In this document: in pieces, positions 33,438 to 42,371 of the stretch
Numbering within the stretch: the stretch's first letter is position 1
Layout: each line of letters opens with the position of its first letter
Assembly: GCA_937926105.1 (NCBI GenBank)
Contig: CALANS010000211.1
Coordinates: forward strand, 186,001 to 250,000
Source: an uncultured Actinomycetes bacterium
Lineage (GTDB): Bacteria > Actinomycetota > Actinomycetes > Mycobacteriales > Nakamurellaceae
Reading direction: 5' to 3'
Length of the DNA: 64,000 nucleotides
Translations under genes and position numbers: made by a program
Notes under the pieces: model-generated
What the model saw: only the letters and a program-made list of their open reading frames with translations
Told to the model about the DNA's origin: nothing
Database searches by the model: none

Positions 33438-35387
33438 ATGCACGACAGAGGTGTGGCGTTCGGGGAGCGGATCGTCGTCTTGGGCGACGCGCCTGTGACG
33501 CTGCCCGCGCGGGTGTTGCTGCCCGGTCCGGGTGTCACGGTCGCGGAACGAGCCGACCGGGCCTTCAATCCAACCGAGCGCGCACGCCGGACCGAAGCGA
33601 TCAACCATCTGGGCATGCTGCACATCCAGCAGGATCAGGTCGACATTCCCAGCGCCGACCGGATCTGCCCGCCCACCACTGGCACCACCCGGTACGCAGC
33701 AGCCACGCTTACGCTGGGCCGCTGGCGGCACCGGCTTGCCCACTGTCCGCCCGGCCCCGAACTGGCCGCCCTCCTCGATGACCGGCCCGAAGATCTCGCC
33801 CCCGCACCCGGTCAGGGCGAGGTCACCGCCGTCGTGACCCGGTTGCCAGGCCCGCACGGCGAGGTGACGGTCACCACCCACACCGCCGCCTCCGGATCCG
33901 GACTAGCTCCCATGCCCGCGGAGCCGCAGCGGTGGCCCCGCGTGATACTCGATTCGATCATCGCCAGGAACAAGCTCATCTCTCACCTGCAGGCCCGCCA
34001 ATACGCCGACATCGCCGCCCTGTCCGGCTGCTACCCCGGCATCCACCAGTACCTGGCCACCGAACTCGCACTGGCGCTGCACACCACCGATGCCGACGCC
34101 GCCGCCCTCCTCGGTGCCGCCGAAGCCCTCCGCGACCGGCTCCCGGACACCCGCCAGGCCCTGGCCGAGGGCCGCATCGACGACGCCAAAGCCATGGCGC
34201 TGCTCCGGGCCACCGCCACCACCAGCCCCGACATCGCCCACACCGTCGAACAACGAGTGCTGCCCGACGCCGAGAGGATGACCTCGACCGCAGTACGGCG
34301 CCGGGCCGGCCGGGCCGTCATCGCCGCCGACCCCGACGGAGCAGCCGACCGCCATCGGCGCGCGGTTCGCGAGCGGCATGTCTGGCGCGCCCCGGACGAG
34401 GACGGCATGGCCCGGCTGGGCGTCTACGCGCCGGCGCAGGATGTCGACGCCATCTGGCGAGCGATCACCGCGGTGGCCGACGCCATCAAGCGACCGGGCG
34501 AGTCCCGCGGGCTCGGCGAACGCCGCTCCGACGCCCTGACCATGGTCTGCACCGACATCCTGGCCGCCGGAGGCTGGGCGAGACTGAAACTGCCCGACAA
34601 GGGCCATGCCCGGCCCCGGATCAACGTCACGGTCCCCTACACCGCGCTACTGGGTCAGCGCACCCCGTGCGAACTGGTCGGCCACGGACCCATCACCACC
34701 GAACAGGCGCTGCCACTGATCGGCGCCGGCGACCTGTACCGCATGCTCTGCGACCCCGCATCCGGCATGCTCCTGGACTACGGACACACCCGCTACCGGC
34801 CCCCACCCCACCTCGCCGCGTTCGTCAGAGCCCGAGACGGGGAATGTCCTATGCCCTCCTGCCACCACCCCGCCCAACGCGGACACCTCGACCACATCAT
34901 CCCTGCCAGACCCGACCCCCACACCGGTAAACCCACTCACGGCGTCACGTCCGCCGACAACCTGGCACCACCCTGCCCGCACCACCACCTGGGCAAAGAC
35001 GCCGGCCGCGGATTCACCCTGCACCGCGCACACAACGGCACTTATACCTGGACCACGCCCCTCGGCTACACCTACACCTGGCGGCCCGACCCCCTCTGGC
35101 ACCCCACCACCGATCCCCACACCGCCAGCCCGGACCTCGGCGACGCCCCCGTCTGCGACTGCCCCGACACCTGCGCGTGCCAACAGTCACCGACACCAAC
35201 ACCCGCCGCCACCCTGGTGCCGCTGACCATCGACGGAGACTGGGCCGACGGCTACTTCCGGCCACCCGGGTCCGCCAGCACCAACAGCACCAACAGCACC
35301 AGCACCAGCACCAGCACCCGCACCAACCCGAAGCCGACCGTCAATGCCGAAGCCGCGTGGCCCGACCCCGATCCGCCACCGTTCTGA
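33438..35387 (+). CDS. DUF222 (13E12-repeat) HNH endonuclease-like protein
   Basis: 649 aa, ATG start. Residues ~170-400 match the DUF222 domain (LSGCYPGIHQYLATELALAL, RQALAEGRIDDAKAMALL, VYAPAQDVDAIWRAITAVAD). The C-terminal HNH motif is ARDGECPMPSCHHPAQRGHLDHIIPA with SADNLAPPCPHHHLGKD, giving Cys, Asp-His and His metal ligands. These proteins are multicopy in actinobacteria and are linked to group-II-like mobility or DNA modification only loosely; function unknown. The last ~110 residues are low complexity, with an S/T/N run (STNSTNSTSTSTSTRTN). Confidence 0.85.
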   Translation: MHDRGVAFGERIVVLGDAPVTLPARVLLPGPGVTVAERADRAFNPTERARRTEAINHLGMLHIQQDQVDIPSADRICPPTTGTTRYAAATLTLGRWRHRLAHCPPGPELAALLDDRPEDLAPAPGQGEVTAVVTRLPGPHGEVTVTTHTAASGSGLAPMPAEPQRWPRVILDSIIARNKLISHLQARQYADIAALSGCYPGIHQYLATELALALHTTDADAAALLGAAEALRDRLPDTRQALAEGRIDDAKAMALLRATATTSPDIAHTVEQRVLPDAERMTSTAVRRRAGRAVIAADPDGAADRHRRAVRERHVWRAPDEDGMARLGVYAPAQDVDAIWRAITAVADAIKRPGESRGLGERRSDALTMVCTDILAAGGWARLKLPDKGHARPRINVTVPYTALLGQRTPCELVGHGPITTEQALPLIGAGDLYRMLCDPASGMLLDYGHTRYRPPPHLAAFVRARDGECPMPSCHHPAQRGHLDHIIPARPDPHTGKPTHGVTSADNLAPPCPHHHLGKDAGRGFTLHRAHNGTYTWTTPLGYTYTWRPDPLWHPTTDPHTASPDLGDAPVCDCPDTCACQQSPTPTPAATLVPLTIDGDWADGYFRPPGSASTNSTNSTSTSTSTRTNPKPTVNAEAAWPDPDPPPF

Positions 35388-35582
35388 CCAGGACTCGTCG
35401 TTCGGGCCGCCGGGTTCAGCACGCCCGCGGCCGGCGGTGTCCCCATGCCGTGCCGTGGCTCCGCCGCCGCACCGGCCCCTCCCGAGCGTCACCAGGTTCG
35501 AGCACGCGGCGCACTATCCTTGATCCCGGCGGTCGACCCGCTGGCGGCCGTCGGTTATCGGCGCGCGCCAGGGAGGTGGGGC

Positions 35583-36119
35583 ATGTCCCGGATCCCCTCA
35601 CCGCACGCCGAGCGCGTGGTGGTACTCAACGCCAGTTACGAGTTGCTCTCCGTGGTCGCCTTGCACCGCGCCATCGCCTACCTGTTGCGGGAGAAGGCCG
35701 AGATCGTCGCGGAGCGCGACGGTGCCGCCCTGCACTCGTCCTCGGGCATCGCCATCCCGGTGCCCACCGTGGTGCGACTGCTGCGCTACGTGCGGGTGCC
35801 CTACCGGCACCAGGTGCCCGCCTGGTCGAAGGCCGGGCTGCTGCGCCGCGATCGGCACACCTGCGCGTACTGCGGACGCCGAGGATCGACGGTCGAGCAC
35901 CTACTGCCGGTGTCCCGCGGCGGCCGCTCCACCTGGACCAACACCGTCATCGCCTGCCTGGCCTGCAACACCCACAAGGGCGACCGGACCCCGCAGGAGG
36001 CACACATGCCCCTGCTGCACCAGCCGTCCGTGCCCACCGTGCAGACGGCGCTGCTGCTGGCGCTGGCCGAACCCGAACGGGACGCGCTGGCCGGCCTCGG
36101 GCTGGTCGCGACGGCGTAG
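35583..36119 (+). CDS. HNH endonuclease family protein
   Basis: 178 aa from ATG 35583 with GGGAGG upstream. N-terminal VVVLNASYELLSVVALHRAI and the HNH core HTCAYCGRRGSTVEHLLPVS, then WTNTVIACLACNTHKGDRTP: two CxxC pairs hold a zinc ion and the EHLLP/N/H residues form the nuclease site. This compact family is found as a single conserved gene across actinobacteria and is not linked to a restriction system; its role is unknown. A stand-alone promoter cannot be seen. Confidence 0.88.
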   Translation: MSRIPSPHAERVVVLNASYELLSVVALHRAIAYLLREKAEIVAERDGAALHSSSGIAIPVPTVVRLLRYVRVPYRHQVPAWSKAGLLRRDRHTCAYCGRRGSTVEHLLPVSRGGRSTWTNTVIACLACNTHKGDRTPQEAHMPLLHQPSVPTVQTALLLALAEPERDALAGLGLVATA

Positions 36120-36148
36120 CGCGGCCCCACACCGGGCCGTCGTCACCG

Positions 36149-36640
36149 CTAGTCCGCAGCCTCCGCCTCCTGTCGCGCCACCAACTCCTTGGCCGCACGG
36201 GCGATCGCGCGGCGCTGCCGAGCCGATCGCCGCCCGACCGCGTCCAACACCATCCCCGCACCGAGCGCCAGCAGCCAGCTGTCCTTCGCGATGGCCGTGC
36301 CCTGGGGCGTCGGCCAGACCTTGCCCTGTTGGTGCAGCGCGGGCGTGCGCAGGTACATCGTCACCAGCCCCCCGGCGAACCCGGTCAGGGCAAGCCCCGC
36401 CAACGCTGTCGGCACCACCGGCACCAGCAACAGGGCACCGGTCGCGATCTCCCCAGCGGACAACAACGTGCTGAACTGCTTGGGCTTCATTCCCTTGAAG
36501 AAGGGGAATGCCCCGGATGCCGTGTCATGCAGGCGGGTGGCCCGCTCCAGGTCGGCGTTCCACTTGCCCATCCCCTCATGCAGGATGAACGCCCCAGCGG
36601 CCAGCCGGCCGGGTATGTCGTGCAGTTTCAGTGCCACCAT
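36149..36640 (-). CDS. DoxX-family membrane protein
   Basis: 163 aa, ATG start. Four hydrophobic segments: PGRLAAGAFILHEGMGKW, STLLSAGEIATGALLLVPVV, LAGLALTGFAGGLVTMYL and SWLLALGAGMVLDAVG. DoxX-type architecture (a four-helix bundle) is related to quinone-linked membrane proteins. Ends in a basic/acidic tail (RRSARQRRAIARAAKELVAR). Convergent with the HNH gene. No partner oxidase is near, so the function is open. Confidence 0.8.
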   Translation of the reverse strand: MVALKLHDIPGRLAAGAFILHEGMGKWNADLERATRLHDTASGAFPFFKGMKPKQFSTLLSAGEIATGALLLVPVVPTALAGLALTGFAGGLVTMYLRTPALHQQGKVWPTPQGTAIAKDSWLLALGAGMVLDAVGRRSARQRRAIARAAKELVARQEAEAAD

Positions 36641-36781
36641 CGTTCCTCCATCGACTCGTGCGGCCGCGGGTAGCGACCGCCGCCCGCTGCCTCGTCATCG
36701 TCCCCCTGCCCGCACCCGGCGAAACGACGCGGGCGCCCGGGGTCGACCCCGTCAGCCCCGTCACCGCTCCGCAGCTCCGGT

Positions 36782-37243
36782 CTACGGGTAGTCGGCCCCC
36801 TCATCCAGCAAGTGCACGGCGGCCTCCTCCGCGCTCGCTGCGCCGCCGGCAATACCGGCATCGGCGGCGAACACGTCATCCTCCGGTCCCCTGTCGTCGG
36901 CGCTGGTCAGCCGGCCGGAGCGCTGCCGCCCTGCCTCGGGGTCGCCGACGCCGCCGTCCCACTGGTCATCCGCCTCGTCGGCCGCCGCCAGGTCGAAGTC
37001 CGGCTCCTCCTCGCGCAACCGCTCATCCAACGACTCGCCCCGGCGCTCCTCATCCGGCGTAGGGATCGGCACCGACGGCTGCCGATCCGGCGGCGAGTAA
37101 CCCACATCGAGCACATCGTCGGTGAGGTGCCGCTCCAACATGTCCTGATAGGACACCTGCGACGCCGACCCATCCGCCAGATCCGTGTCGCTGCCCGGCG
37201 CCGTCATGTCGATCTCCGGATCGACCTCGCTGTCGCGTTCCAT
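36782..37243 (-). CDS. Acidic DUF5709-like protein
   Basis: 153 aa from ATG 37243, with GGAGGTGG upstream. The sequence is very acidic and probably disordered. The conserved block [20 protein letters not shown], followed by [16 protein letters not shown], matches the actinobacterial DUF5709 family. The C-terminal [10 protein letters not shown] also fits. Role unknown. It is divergent from sseA across 269 bp. Confidence 0.8.
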   Translation of the reverse strand: MERDSEVDPEIDMTAPGSDTDLADGSASQVSYQDMLERHLTDDVLDVGYSPPDRQPSVPIPTPDEERRGESLDERLREEEPDFDLAAADEADDQWDGGVGDPEAGRQRSGRLTSADDRGPEDDVFAADAGIAGGAASAEEAAVHLLDEGADYP

Positions 37244-37512
37244 GCCTCGTTCCACCTCCGTCGAGATCGGCCACCTGCACCCGACTACCCGCACTCCGCG
37301 ACCTTCATGTGCCCGGCACAGGACGGTCCGAGCTTCCAGTGTCCGCCGTGCCGGCGCCGGACCACCACCACCCGGCCTCCCGGACCCGCCCGCACCGCGC
37401 CCGCGGCCAGTGGGACGATGGATCAAGCGGCCGACCTGCCGGGTGCTCACCCATCCGCGGCGACGCCACTGCCGCACTACTACCCACGTTCCCCCTCTCA
37501 ACGGAGGTGACC

Positions 37513-38442
37513 ATGTCGGTCCCCCAAGATTCCGAACCCGCGTTCGCTGCGTACGCCCACCCCGAACGCCTGGTCAGCACGACCTGGATCGCCGACCACC
37601 TGAACGACCCCGACGTGGTCGTGGTGGAAAGCGACGAGGATGTGTTGCTGTACGAAACCGGACACGTCCCGGGCGCCGTGAAGGTCGACTGGGTGCTAGA
37701 TCTGAACGACCCGGTCACTCGCGACTACCTGGACGGTGAGGCGTTCGCCCGGTTGATGTCCGCCAAGGGCATCTCCCGCGACACCACCGTCGTGGTCTAC
37801 GGCGACAAGAGCAACTGGTGGGCCGCCTACGCGCTGTGGGTGTTCAGCCTGTTCGGGCACCCCGACGTGCGCCTGATGGACGGCGGCCGCGCGAAGTGGG
37901 TCGCCGAAGGACGCGAGATGACCACCACCGTGCCGGAGCGCGCTCCGGCCGACTACCCGGTCGTGCAGCGCGATGACGCGCCGATCCGCGCCTACCAGTC
38001 CGACGTGCTCGCCACCCTGGGTCAGCACCCGCTGATCGATGTGCGCTCGGTGCCGGAGTACACCGGCGAGCGCACCCACATGGCGGAGTACCCCCAGGAG
38101 GGGGTGCTGCGAGGCGGTCACATCCCCAGCGCCGCCTCGGTGCCGTGGAGCCGGGCCGCCGCCGACGATGGCACCTTCCGGCCGCGGGCCGAACTGGAGC
38201 AGATCTACTTCGGCGAGGCGGGGCTGTCCGCCGACGACGACGTCATCGCCTATTGCCGGATCGGCGAGCGCTCCAGCCACACCTGGTTCGTGCTCACCCA
38301 TCTGCTCGGGCTCCCGCGGGTGCGCAACTACGACGGGTCCTGGACCGAGTGGGGCAATTCGGTGCGGGTGCCGATCGTGCGCGGCGACGAACCGGGTGAG
38401 GTGCCTGGCGCATCCCGGGCCGCGGCAGCCACCGGCAGTTGA
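37513..38442 (+). CDS. sseA: Thiosulfate/3-mercaptopyruvate sulfurtransferase
   Basis: 309 aa from ATG 37513 with GGAGG 6 nt upstream. Two rhodanese domains: the first, inactive one ([20 protein letters not shown]), and the second with the catalytic loop [14 protein letters not shown] (active Cys in CRIGERS). The CRIGERS loop is typical of actinobacterial SseA-type enzymes, which move sulfane sulfur from thiosulfate or mercaptopyruvate. It is coupled to sufE (TGATG), so it may feed sulfur to Fe-S or other thiol pathways. Confidence 0.93.
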   Translation: MSVPQDSEPAFAAYAHPERLVSTTWIADHLNDPDVVVVESDEDVLLYETGHVPGAVKVDWVLDLNDPVTRDYLDGEAFARLMSAKGISRDTTVVVYGDKSNWWAAYALWVFSLFGHPDVRLMDGGRAKWVAEGREMTTTVPERAPADYPVVQRDDAPIRAYQSDVLATLGQHPLIDVRSVPEYTGERTHMAEYPQEGVLRGGHIPSAASVPWSRAAADDGTFRPRAELEQIYFGEAGLSADDDVIAYCRIGERSSHTWFVLTHLLGLPRVRNYDGSWTEWGNSVRVPIVRGDEPGEVPGASRAAAATGS

Positions 38443-38924
38443 TGTCGGGGTCAGCAATGTCGCAGCCAGCTTCCGGCTCCGAGCAGCACATGCCGCCGGG
38501 TCTGCAGGAGATCATCGACGACTTCTCGGACCTGGCGGCACGTGAGCGGCTGCAGCTACTGCTGGAGTTCGCCACCGGATTGCCAGACCTACCCGCCCGG
38601 TACGCCGACCATCCGGAGCTGCTGGAGCCGGTACCGGAGTGCCAGTCGCCGATCTTCCTGATCACCGAGCTGGAGCCGGCTGACCCGGAACCCCTGGTGC
38701 GCCTGTTCTTTTCGGCACCGGCCGAGGCGCCCACCACCCGTGGGTTCGCCGGCATCCTGCACGAGGGGCTGGACGGGCTACCGGTTGGCGCGGTGCTGGC
38801 GGTGCCGGCCGATCTCGCCGACCGGTTGCCACTGGCCGAGGTGGTCAGCCCGCTGCGGCTGCGCGGCCTGTCGGCGATGCTGACCCGGCTGAAACGCCAG
38901 GTGCGGGAGCATGTCTCGCCCTGA
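38442..38924 (+). CDS. sufE: SufE-family protein
   Basis: 160 aa from ATG 38442, joined by TGATG to sseA; ATG 38457 is an equal choice. SufE fold: LQEIIDDFSDLAARERLQLL, then the persulfide-accepting Cys in EPVPECQSPIFLI and the C-terminal GLSAMLTRLKRQVREHV. SufE accepts sulfur from a desulfurase or here perhaps from SseA. The SseA-SufE gene pair is conserved in mycobacteria and relatives. Ends overlapping the next hydrolase gene by 14 bp. Confidence 0.92.
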   Translation: MSGSAMSQPASGSEQHMPPGLQEIIDDFSDLAARERLQLLLEFATGLPDLPARYADHPELLEPVPECQSPIFLITELEPADPEPLVRLFFSAPAEAPTTRGFAGILHEGLDGLPVGAVLAVPADLADRLPLAEVVSPLRLRGLSAMLTRLKRQVREHVSP

Positions 38925-39666
38925 GCCTGCGCCCCGTGCCGCGCCACTCCTGGTGGGGCGGCACCGGTCCGTGCCCGTGCGGGCGGTGGTGGTGACGTTG
39001 CCCGGCGGTGCCCTGAGATCCGGGCTGCCGCCGTCCCGGGTGGCCAGGTGGGCGCTGGCCGGCACCCGCCGGGCGCTGCACGCCGCCCTGACCGATGCGG
39101 CGGAATACCTGCTGCGCTATCGGTTCCGGGGCTGGGACGCGGGTCCGGAGCACGCCGCAACCCTGTCGGATACCCGGTGGGCACTGGCCGAGGTCACTCG
39201 TCGGCACCCGAACCTGCCCGTCGTACTGGTCGGCAATTCGCTGGGCGGCCGGGCGGCGATCGCGGCGGCCGAGCATCCGGCGGTGACGGGGGTGGTCGGG
39301 ATCGCCCCCTGGCTTCCGCCGGAGCAGGACGTTGCCACGCTGACCGGCCGACCGCTGCTGATCATCCATGGCGCCGCGGACCGATCCGAGGCGCCGGCCG
39401 CCTGGTCGCTGGCCTTCGCCGAGCGCGCCCGGGCATCGGGGATCAGCACCGCGCGATTCGTGGTGCCGCGGGCCGGTCACTTCCTGCTCCGCCGCCGGCG
39501 CGACTGGGCTCGCCTGACAGCGGCGTTCGCGGCGGGCACCACCGGCGTCGCGCCGATGCCCGAACTCCTGCGCCACGCCCTGGGCCCGGGAGCGTCGCTG
39601 GACCTACCGCTGCCCGTCGCGCACGAGCTCACCCGGCGCGGAACTCGTCCCGCAGCACCCGCTTGA
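38911..39666 (+). CDS. Alpha/beta hydrolase
   Basis: 251 aa, ATG start inside the end of sufE. Nucleophile elbow VVLVGNSLGGRAAI (Ser), likely acid Asp in LLIIHGAADRSEAP, and His in VPRAGHFLLRRRRDW. Small cytoplasmic hydrolase, no signal peptide. The oxyanion-loop region is VVVTLPGGALRSGLP. Substrate unknown. The 3' end overlaps the convergent acyl-CoA synthetase by 38 bp. Confidence 0.83.
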   Translation: MSRPEPAPRAAPLLVGRHRSVPVRAVVVTLPGGALRSGLPPSRVARWALAGTRRALHAALTDAAEYLLRYRFRGWDAGPEHAATLSDTRWALAEVTRRHPNLPVVLVGNSLGGRAAIAAAEHPAVTGVVGIAPWLPPEQDVATLTGRPLLIIHGAADRSEAPAAWSLAFAERARASGISTARFVVPRAGHFLLRRRRDWARLTAAFAAGTTGVAPMPELLRHALGPGASLDLPLPVAHELTRRGTRPAAPA

Positions 39667-41377
39667 GCAGCTTGCCGCTGGCGTTTCGCGGCAACTCGTC
39701 GACCAGTCGCACGGCCTTGGGCACCTTGAAGCCGGACAGCCGGGATTTGGCGTGCGCAATAAGTTCCTCGACGGTGACGGAGCCGGCGGACCCGCCGTCC
39801 GGGCCGGGACGCGGCACCACGATCGCAACGATGGCCTCGATCCACTTCTCGTCCGGCACCCCGATCACCGCGACCTCGCCCACCGCCGGGTGCGTGTACA
39901 GCGCGTCCTCCACCTCGCGGGAGGCAACCAGCACGCCGCCGGTGTTGATCACATCCTTGATGCGGTCGACGATCGTGTAGTAGCCCTGCCCGTCGCGGAC
40001 CGCGAGATCCCCGGAATGAAACCAGCCTCCGGAGAAGGCATCGGCGGTGGCTTCCGGGTTGCCCCAGTAGCCGGTCAGCAGCTGCGGCGAGCGGTACACC
40101 ACCTCGCCGGGGGTGCCGGCCGGGACGTCGTCACCATTCTCGTCGACGCAGCGCGCCTGCACGAACAGCACCGGCCGGCCCGCCGACGCGGGACGATCGG
40201 CGTGCTCCTCTGGACGCAGAACCGTGGCCAGCGGCCCGATCTCGCTCTGCCCGAAGCAGTTGTACACACCCAGGCCGGGCAGCCGTTGTTGCAGGCGTTC
40301 CAGCACCGGGCCGGGCATGATCGACGCCCCGTAGTACGCCCGGCGCAGCCCGTCCAGGTTCCGGGTGGCGAAGCCCGGGTGATTGGTCAGCGCGACCCAG
40401 ACGGTCGGCGCGGCAAAGAACGAGTCGCAGCCACCGTTCTCAATGGCGTCGAATACGGCGTCGGCGGCCGGTGCCTCCAGCAGGATATTGCGCGCACCGA
40501 TCGCCAGCCAGGGCATCAGGAACACGTGCATCTGCGCGGAGTGGTACAGCGGTAGCGCGTGCAGCATGGTCTGGTCGGCAGCGGCGTCCAGCGCCGTCAG
40601 GCAGGACAGGTATTCGTGCACCAGAGCGCGGTGTGTCATCATCGCGCCCTTGGGCAGCGACGTGGTGCCGGAGGTGTAGAGCAGCTGGGCCAGGTCGGTA
40701 TCGGCGACGTCGGGCAGCGCAGGTACGGCGGCGGCGGAATTGCCAGCGGTGACGGAGTCACCAGAAATGCCGGCGCCGGAGGCGCTGCCGGAGCCACCAG
40801 CGGCACCGGAGTCACCAACGGCACCGGAGCCACCAACGGCACCGGAGCCACCAACGGCACCGGAGCCACCAGCGGCACCGGAGCCGGCGATCACGGAGCC
40901 AGCGATCACGGCATTCAAGAACGATCCGTCGGCGTCCCGCAGCGGCACCACCCGGAGCGCAGCGCTCGTGGCGGGCCCGGCCGCCTGCTCCTGCCCGCCC
41001 AGCGCCGCCCGCAGCTGCGGCGTCAACGCCGGATCGGCCAGCACCACAGCGGCACCGGACTGGTTCAGGATGTACGCCAGATCCGCCCCGGTGAGATTGA
41101 AGTTGACCGGCACGTGCACCATCCCGGCCCGGCAGCACCCCAACCAGGCCAACAGGAACGCGTCGGAATTCTTGCCGTAGGCCGCGACCCGATCCCCGCG
41201 GCGCAGGCCGAGCCCGAGCAGGTGCCTCGCGGCGCGGGTGGCGGCGGCGTCGAGTGCCGCGTAGCTCCAGTCCCGGTCACCGAAGCGCAGCGCGAGCCGG
41301 TCCGGGTATCGGGCGGCAGACCTTTCGATCAGCGCTCCGATGGTGCTCGGCTGGGCGGGTGCGAGGGCGGTGCTCAC
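39629..41377 (-). CDS. Acyl-CoA synthetase (AMP-forming), with a repeat-expanded linker
   Basis: 582 aa from GTG 41377. Adenylation-domain motifs: A3 LYTSGTTSLPKGAMMTHRAL, A5 VYNCFGQSEIGPLATV, A7 WFHSGDLAVRDGQGYYTIVDR and A10 PRNASGKLLKRVLRDEF (catalytic Lys). It activates a fatty or aromatic acid to its CoA thioester. Between the N-terminal subdomain and A3 is an insert of Gly/Ser/Ala six-residue repeats (GGSGAV type) from 18-bp tandem DNA at 40784-40891, not found in the family. Possibly co-transcribed with the enoyl-CoA hydratase upstream. Confidence 0.9.
   Translation of the reverse strand: MSTALAPAQPSTIGALIERSAARYPDRLALRFGDRDWSYAALDAAATRAARHLLGLGLRRGDRVAAYGKNSDAFLLAWLGCCRAGMVHVPVNFNLTGADLAYILNQSGAAVVLADPALTPQLRAALGGQEQAAGPATSAALRVVPLRDADGSFLNAVIAGSVIAGSGAAGGSGAVGGSGAVGGSGAVGDSGAAGGSGSASGAGISGDSVTAGNSAAAVPALPDVADTDLAQLLYTSGTTSLPKGAMMTHRALVHEYLSCLTALDAAADQTMLHALPLYHSAQMHVFLMPWLAIGARNILLEAPAADAVFDAIENGGCDSFFAAPTVWVALTNHPGFATRNLDGLRRAYYGASIMPGPVLERLQQRLPGLGVYNCFGQSEIGPLATVLRPEEHADRPASAGRPVLFVQARCVDENGDDVPAGTPGEVVYRSPQLLTGYWGNPEATADAFSGGWFHSGDLAVRDGQGYYTIVDRIKDVINTGGVLVASREVEDALYTHPAVGEVAVIGVPDEKWIEAIVAIVVPRPGPDGGSAGSVTVEELIAHAKSRLSGFKVPKAVRLVDELPRNASGKLLKRVLRDEFRAG
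40784..40891. repeat. Six 18-bp tandem repeats inside the acyl-CoA synthetase gene
   Basis: Unit GGCACCGGAGCCACCAAC with small changes, starting at 40784, 40802, 40820, 40838, 40856 and 40874. The repeats are in frame and encode a Gly-Ser-Ala-Val linker just before motif A3. Confidence 0.85.
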
Positions 41378-41470
41378 CCGCTCACTGTGCAACCGCCCGC
41401 CCGGGCGCGCAACTCCGCCGGGCCGATCATCGTCCGGGGCCGTGCGAGCGGCGAATCGACCATGCACCGG

Positions 41471-42349
41471 TCAGGCGAAGCGGGGCGGCCGGCGTTCCAG
41501 GAAGGCGGCCACACCCTCCCGACCCTCGGGAGTGCCGGCGCCGAAGGACACCGCATCGGCCTCCGCCGCCAGCTGCGCGGCGAGATCCCGCCCCGCGCCC
41601 TCGGCCAGCAGCCGCTTGATACGACCGTAGGCTCCGACCGGACCAGCGGCAATCCGACTGGCGAGTTCGGTGGCAGTGGCACGGATCTCGTCGTCGGCTA
41701 CCACCTGGTGCACCAAGCCAAGCGCGAGAGCCTCGCCCACGTCGAGCACTCGGTCGGTGTACAGGATCTCCCGGGCACGGCCCGCGCCGACCAACCGCGG
41801 CAGCGTCCAGGTCAGCCCGCCATCCGGCGAGAAGCCGAGCGAGGGATAGCCGGGACGCAGCCGGGTGGATTCGCCAGCGACCACCAGGTCGCACTGACAG
41901 ACCAGGCTCATTCCGGCACCGGCCGCCCAGCCGTTCACCGCGGCGATCACCACCACCGGCGCCGCCGCCAGCACCGTCAACACGCCGTGCAGCGCCTCGG
42001 CCTGGCGCCGTACCTCGACGGTGGGGTCGTCGGCAGCGGCGAAGCCCACGATATTTCCGCCGGTGCAGAAATTCTTGTTCTCGCTGACCAGCAGCACCGC
42101 ACCGACCCGGCCGCCGCTGACCCGACCGCCTCCGTCACCGCTAACCCCGTCAGCGGGATCTGGGTCACCGGGATCTGCGGCACCGGCGTGTCCATCCGGC
42201 TCGTCCAGGTTGCGCAGCAGCGCGACGCGCAGAGCCTCCAGCCCCGGCTCGCACAGGCTGCCGCCCGAATCGGCGGTGGCGACCACGGCGGTCAGCACAT
42301 CGCCATCCCGCGACAGGTAGCGCGAATCCGGATCTTGGGCTGTCCTCAC
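41471..42349 (-). CDS. Enoyl-CoA hydratase/isomerase family protein
   Basis: 292 aa, GTG start. Crotonase fold: oxyanion-hole segments VSENKNFCTGGNIVGF and VNGWAAGAGMSLVCQCDLVV, and the catalytic-side segment RLRPGYPSLGFSPDGGLTWT. The usual second acidic residue is replaced around SPDGG, as in several enoyl-CoA isomerase-like members. Residues ~50-85 hold an acidic Gly/Asp-rich insert (DEPDGHAGAADPGDPDPADG) where the family has a short loop. Likely works with the acyl-CoA synthetase downstream. Confidence 0.88.
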   Translation of the reverse strand: MRTAQDPDSRYLSRDGDVLTAVVATADSGGSLCEPGLEALRVALLRNLDEPDGHAGAADPGDPDPADGVSGDGGGRVSGGRVGAVLLVSENKNFCTGGNIVGFAAADDPTVEVRRQAEALHGVLTVLAAAPVVVIAAVNGWAAGAGMSLVCQCDLVVAGESTRLRPGYPSLGFSPDGGLTWTLPRLVGAGRAREILYTDRVLDVGEALALGLVHQVVADDEIRATATELASRIAAGPVGAYGRIKRLLAEGAGRDLAAQLAAEADAVSFGAGTPEGREGVAAFLERRPPRFA

Positions 42350-42371
42350 GACCTCAGCCTGCCACGCACGA

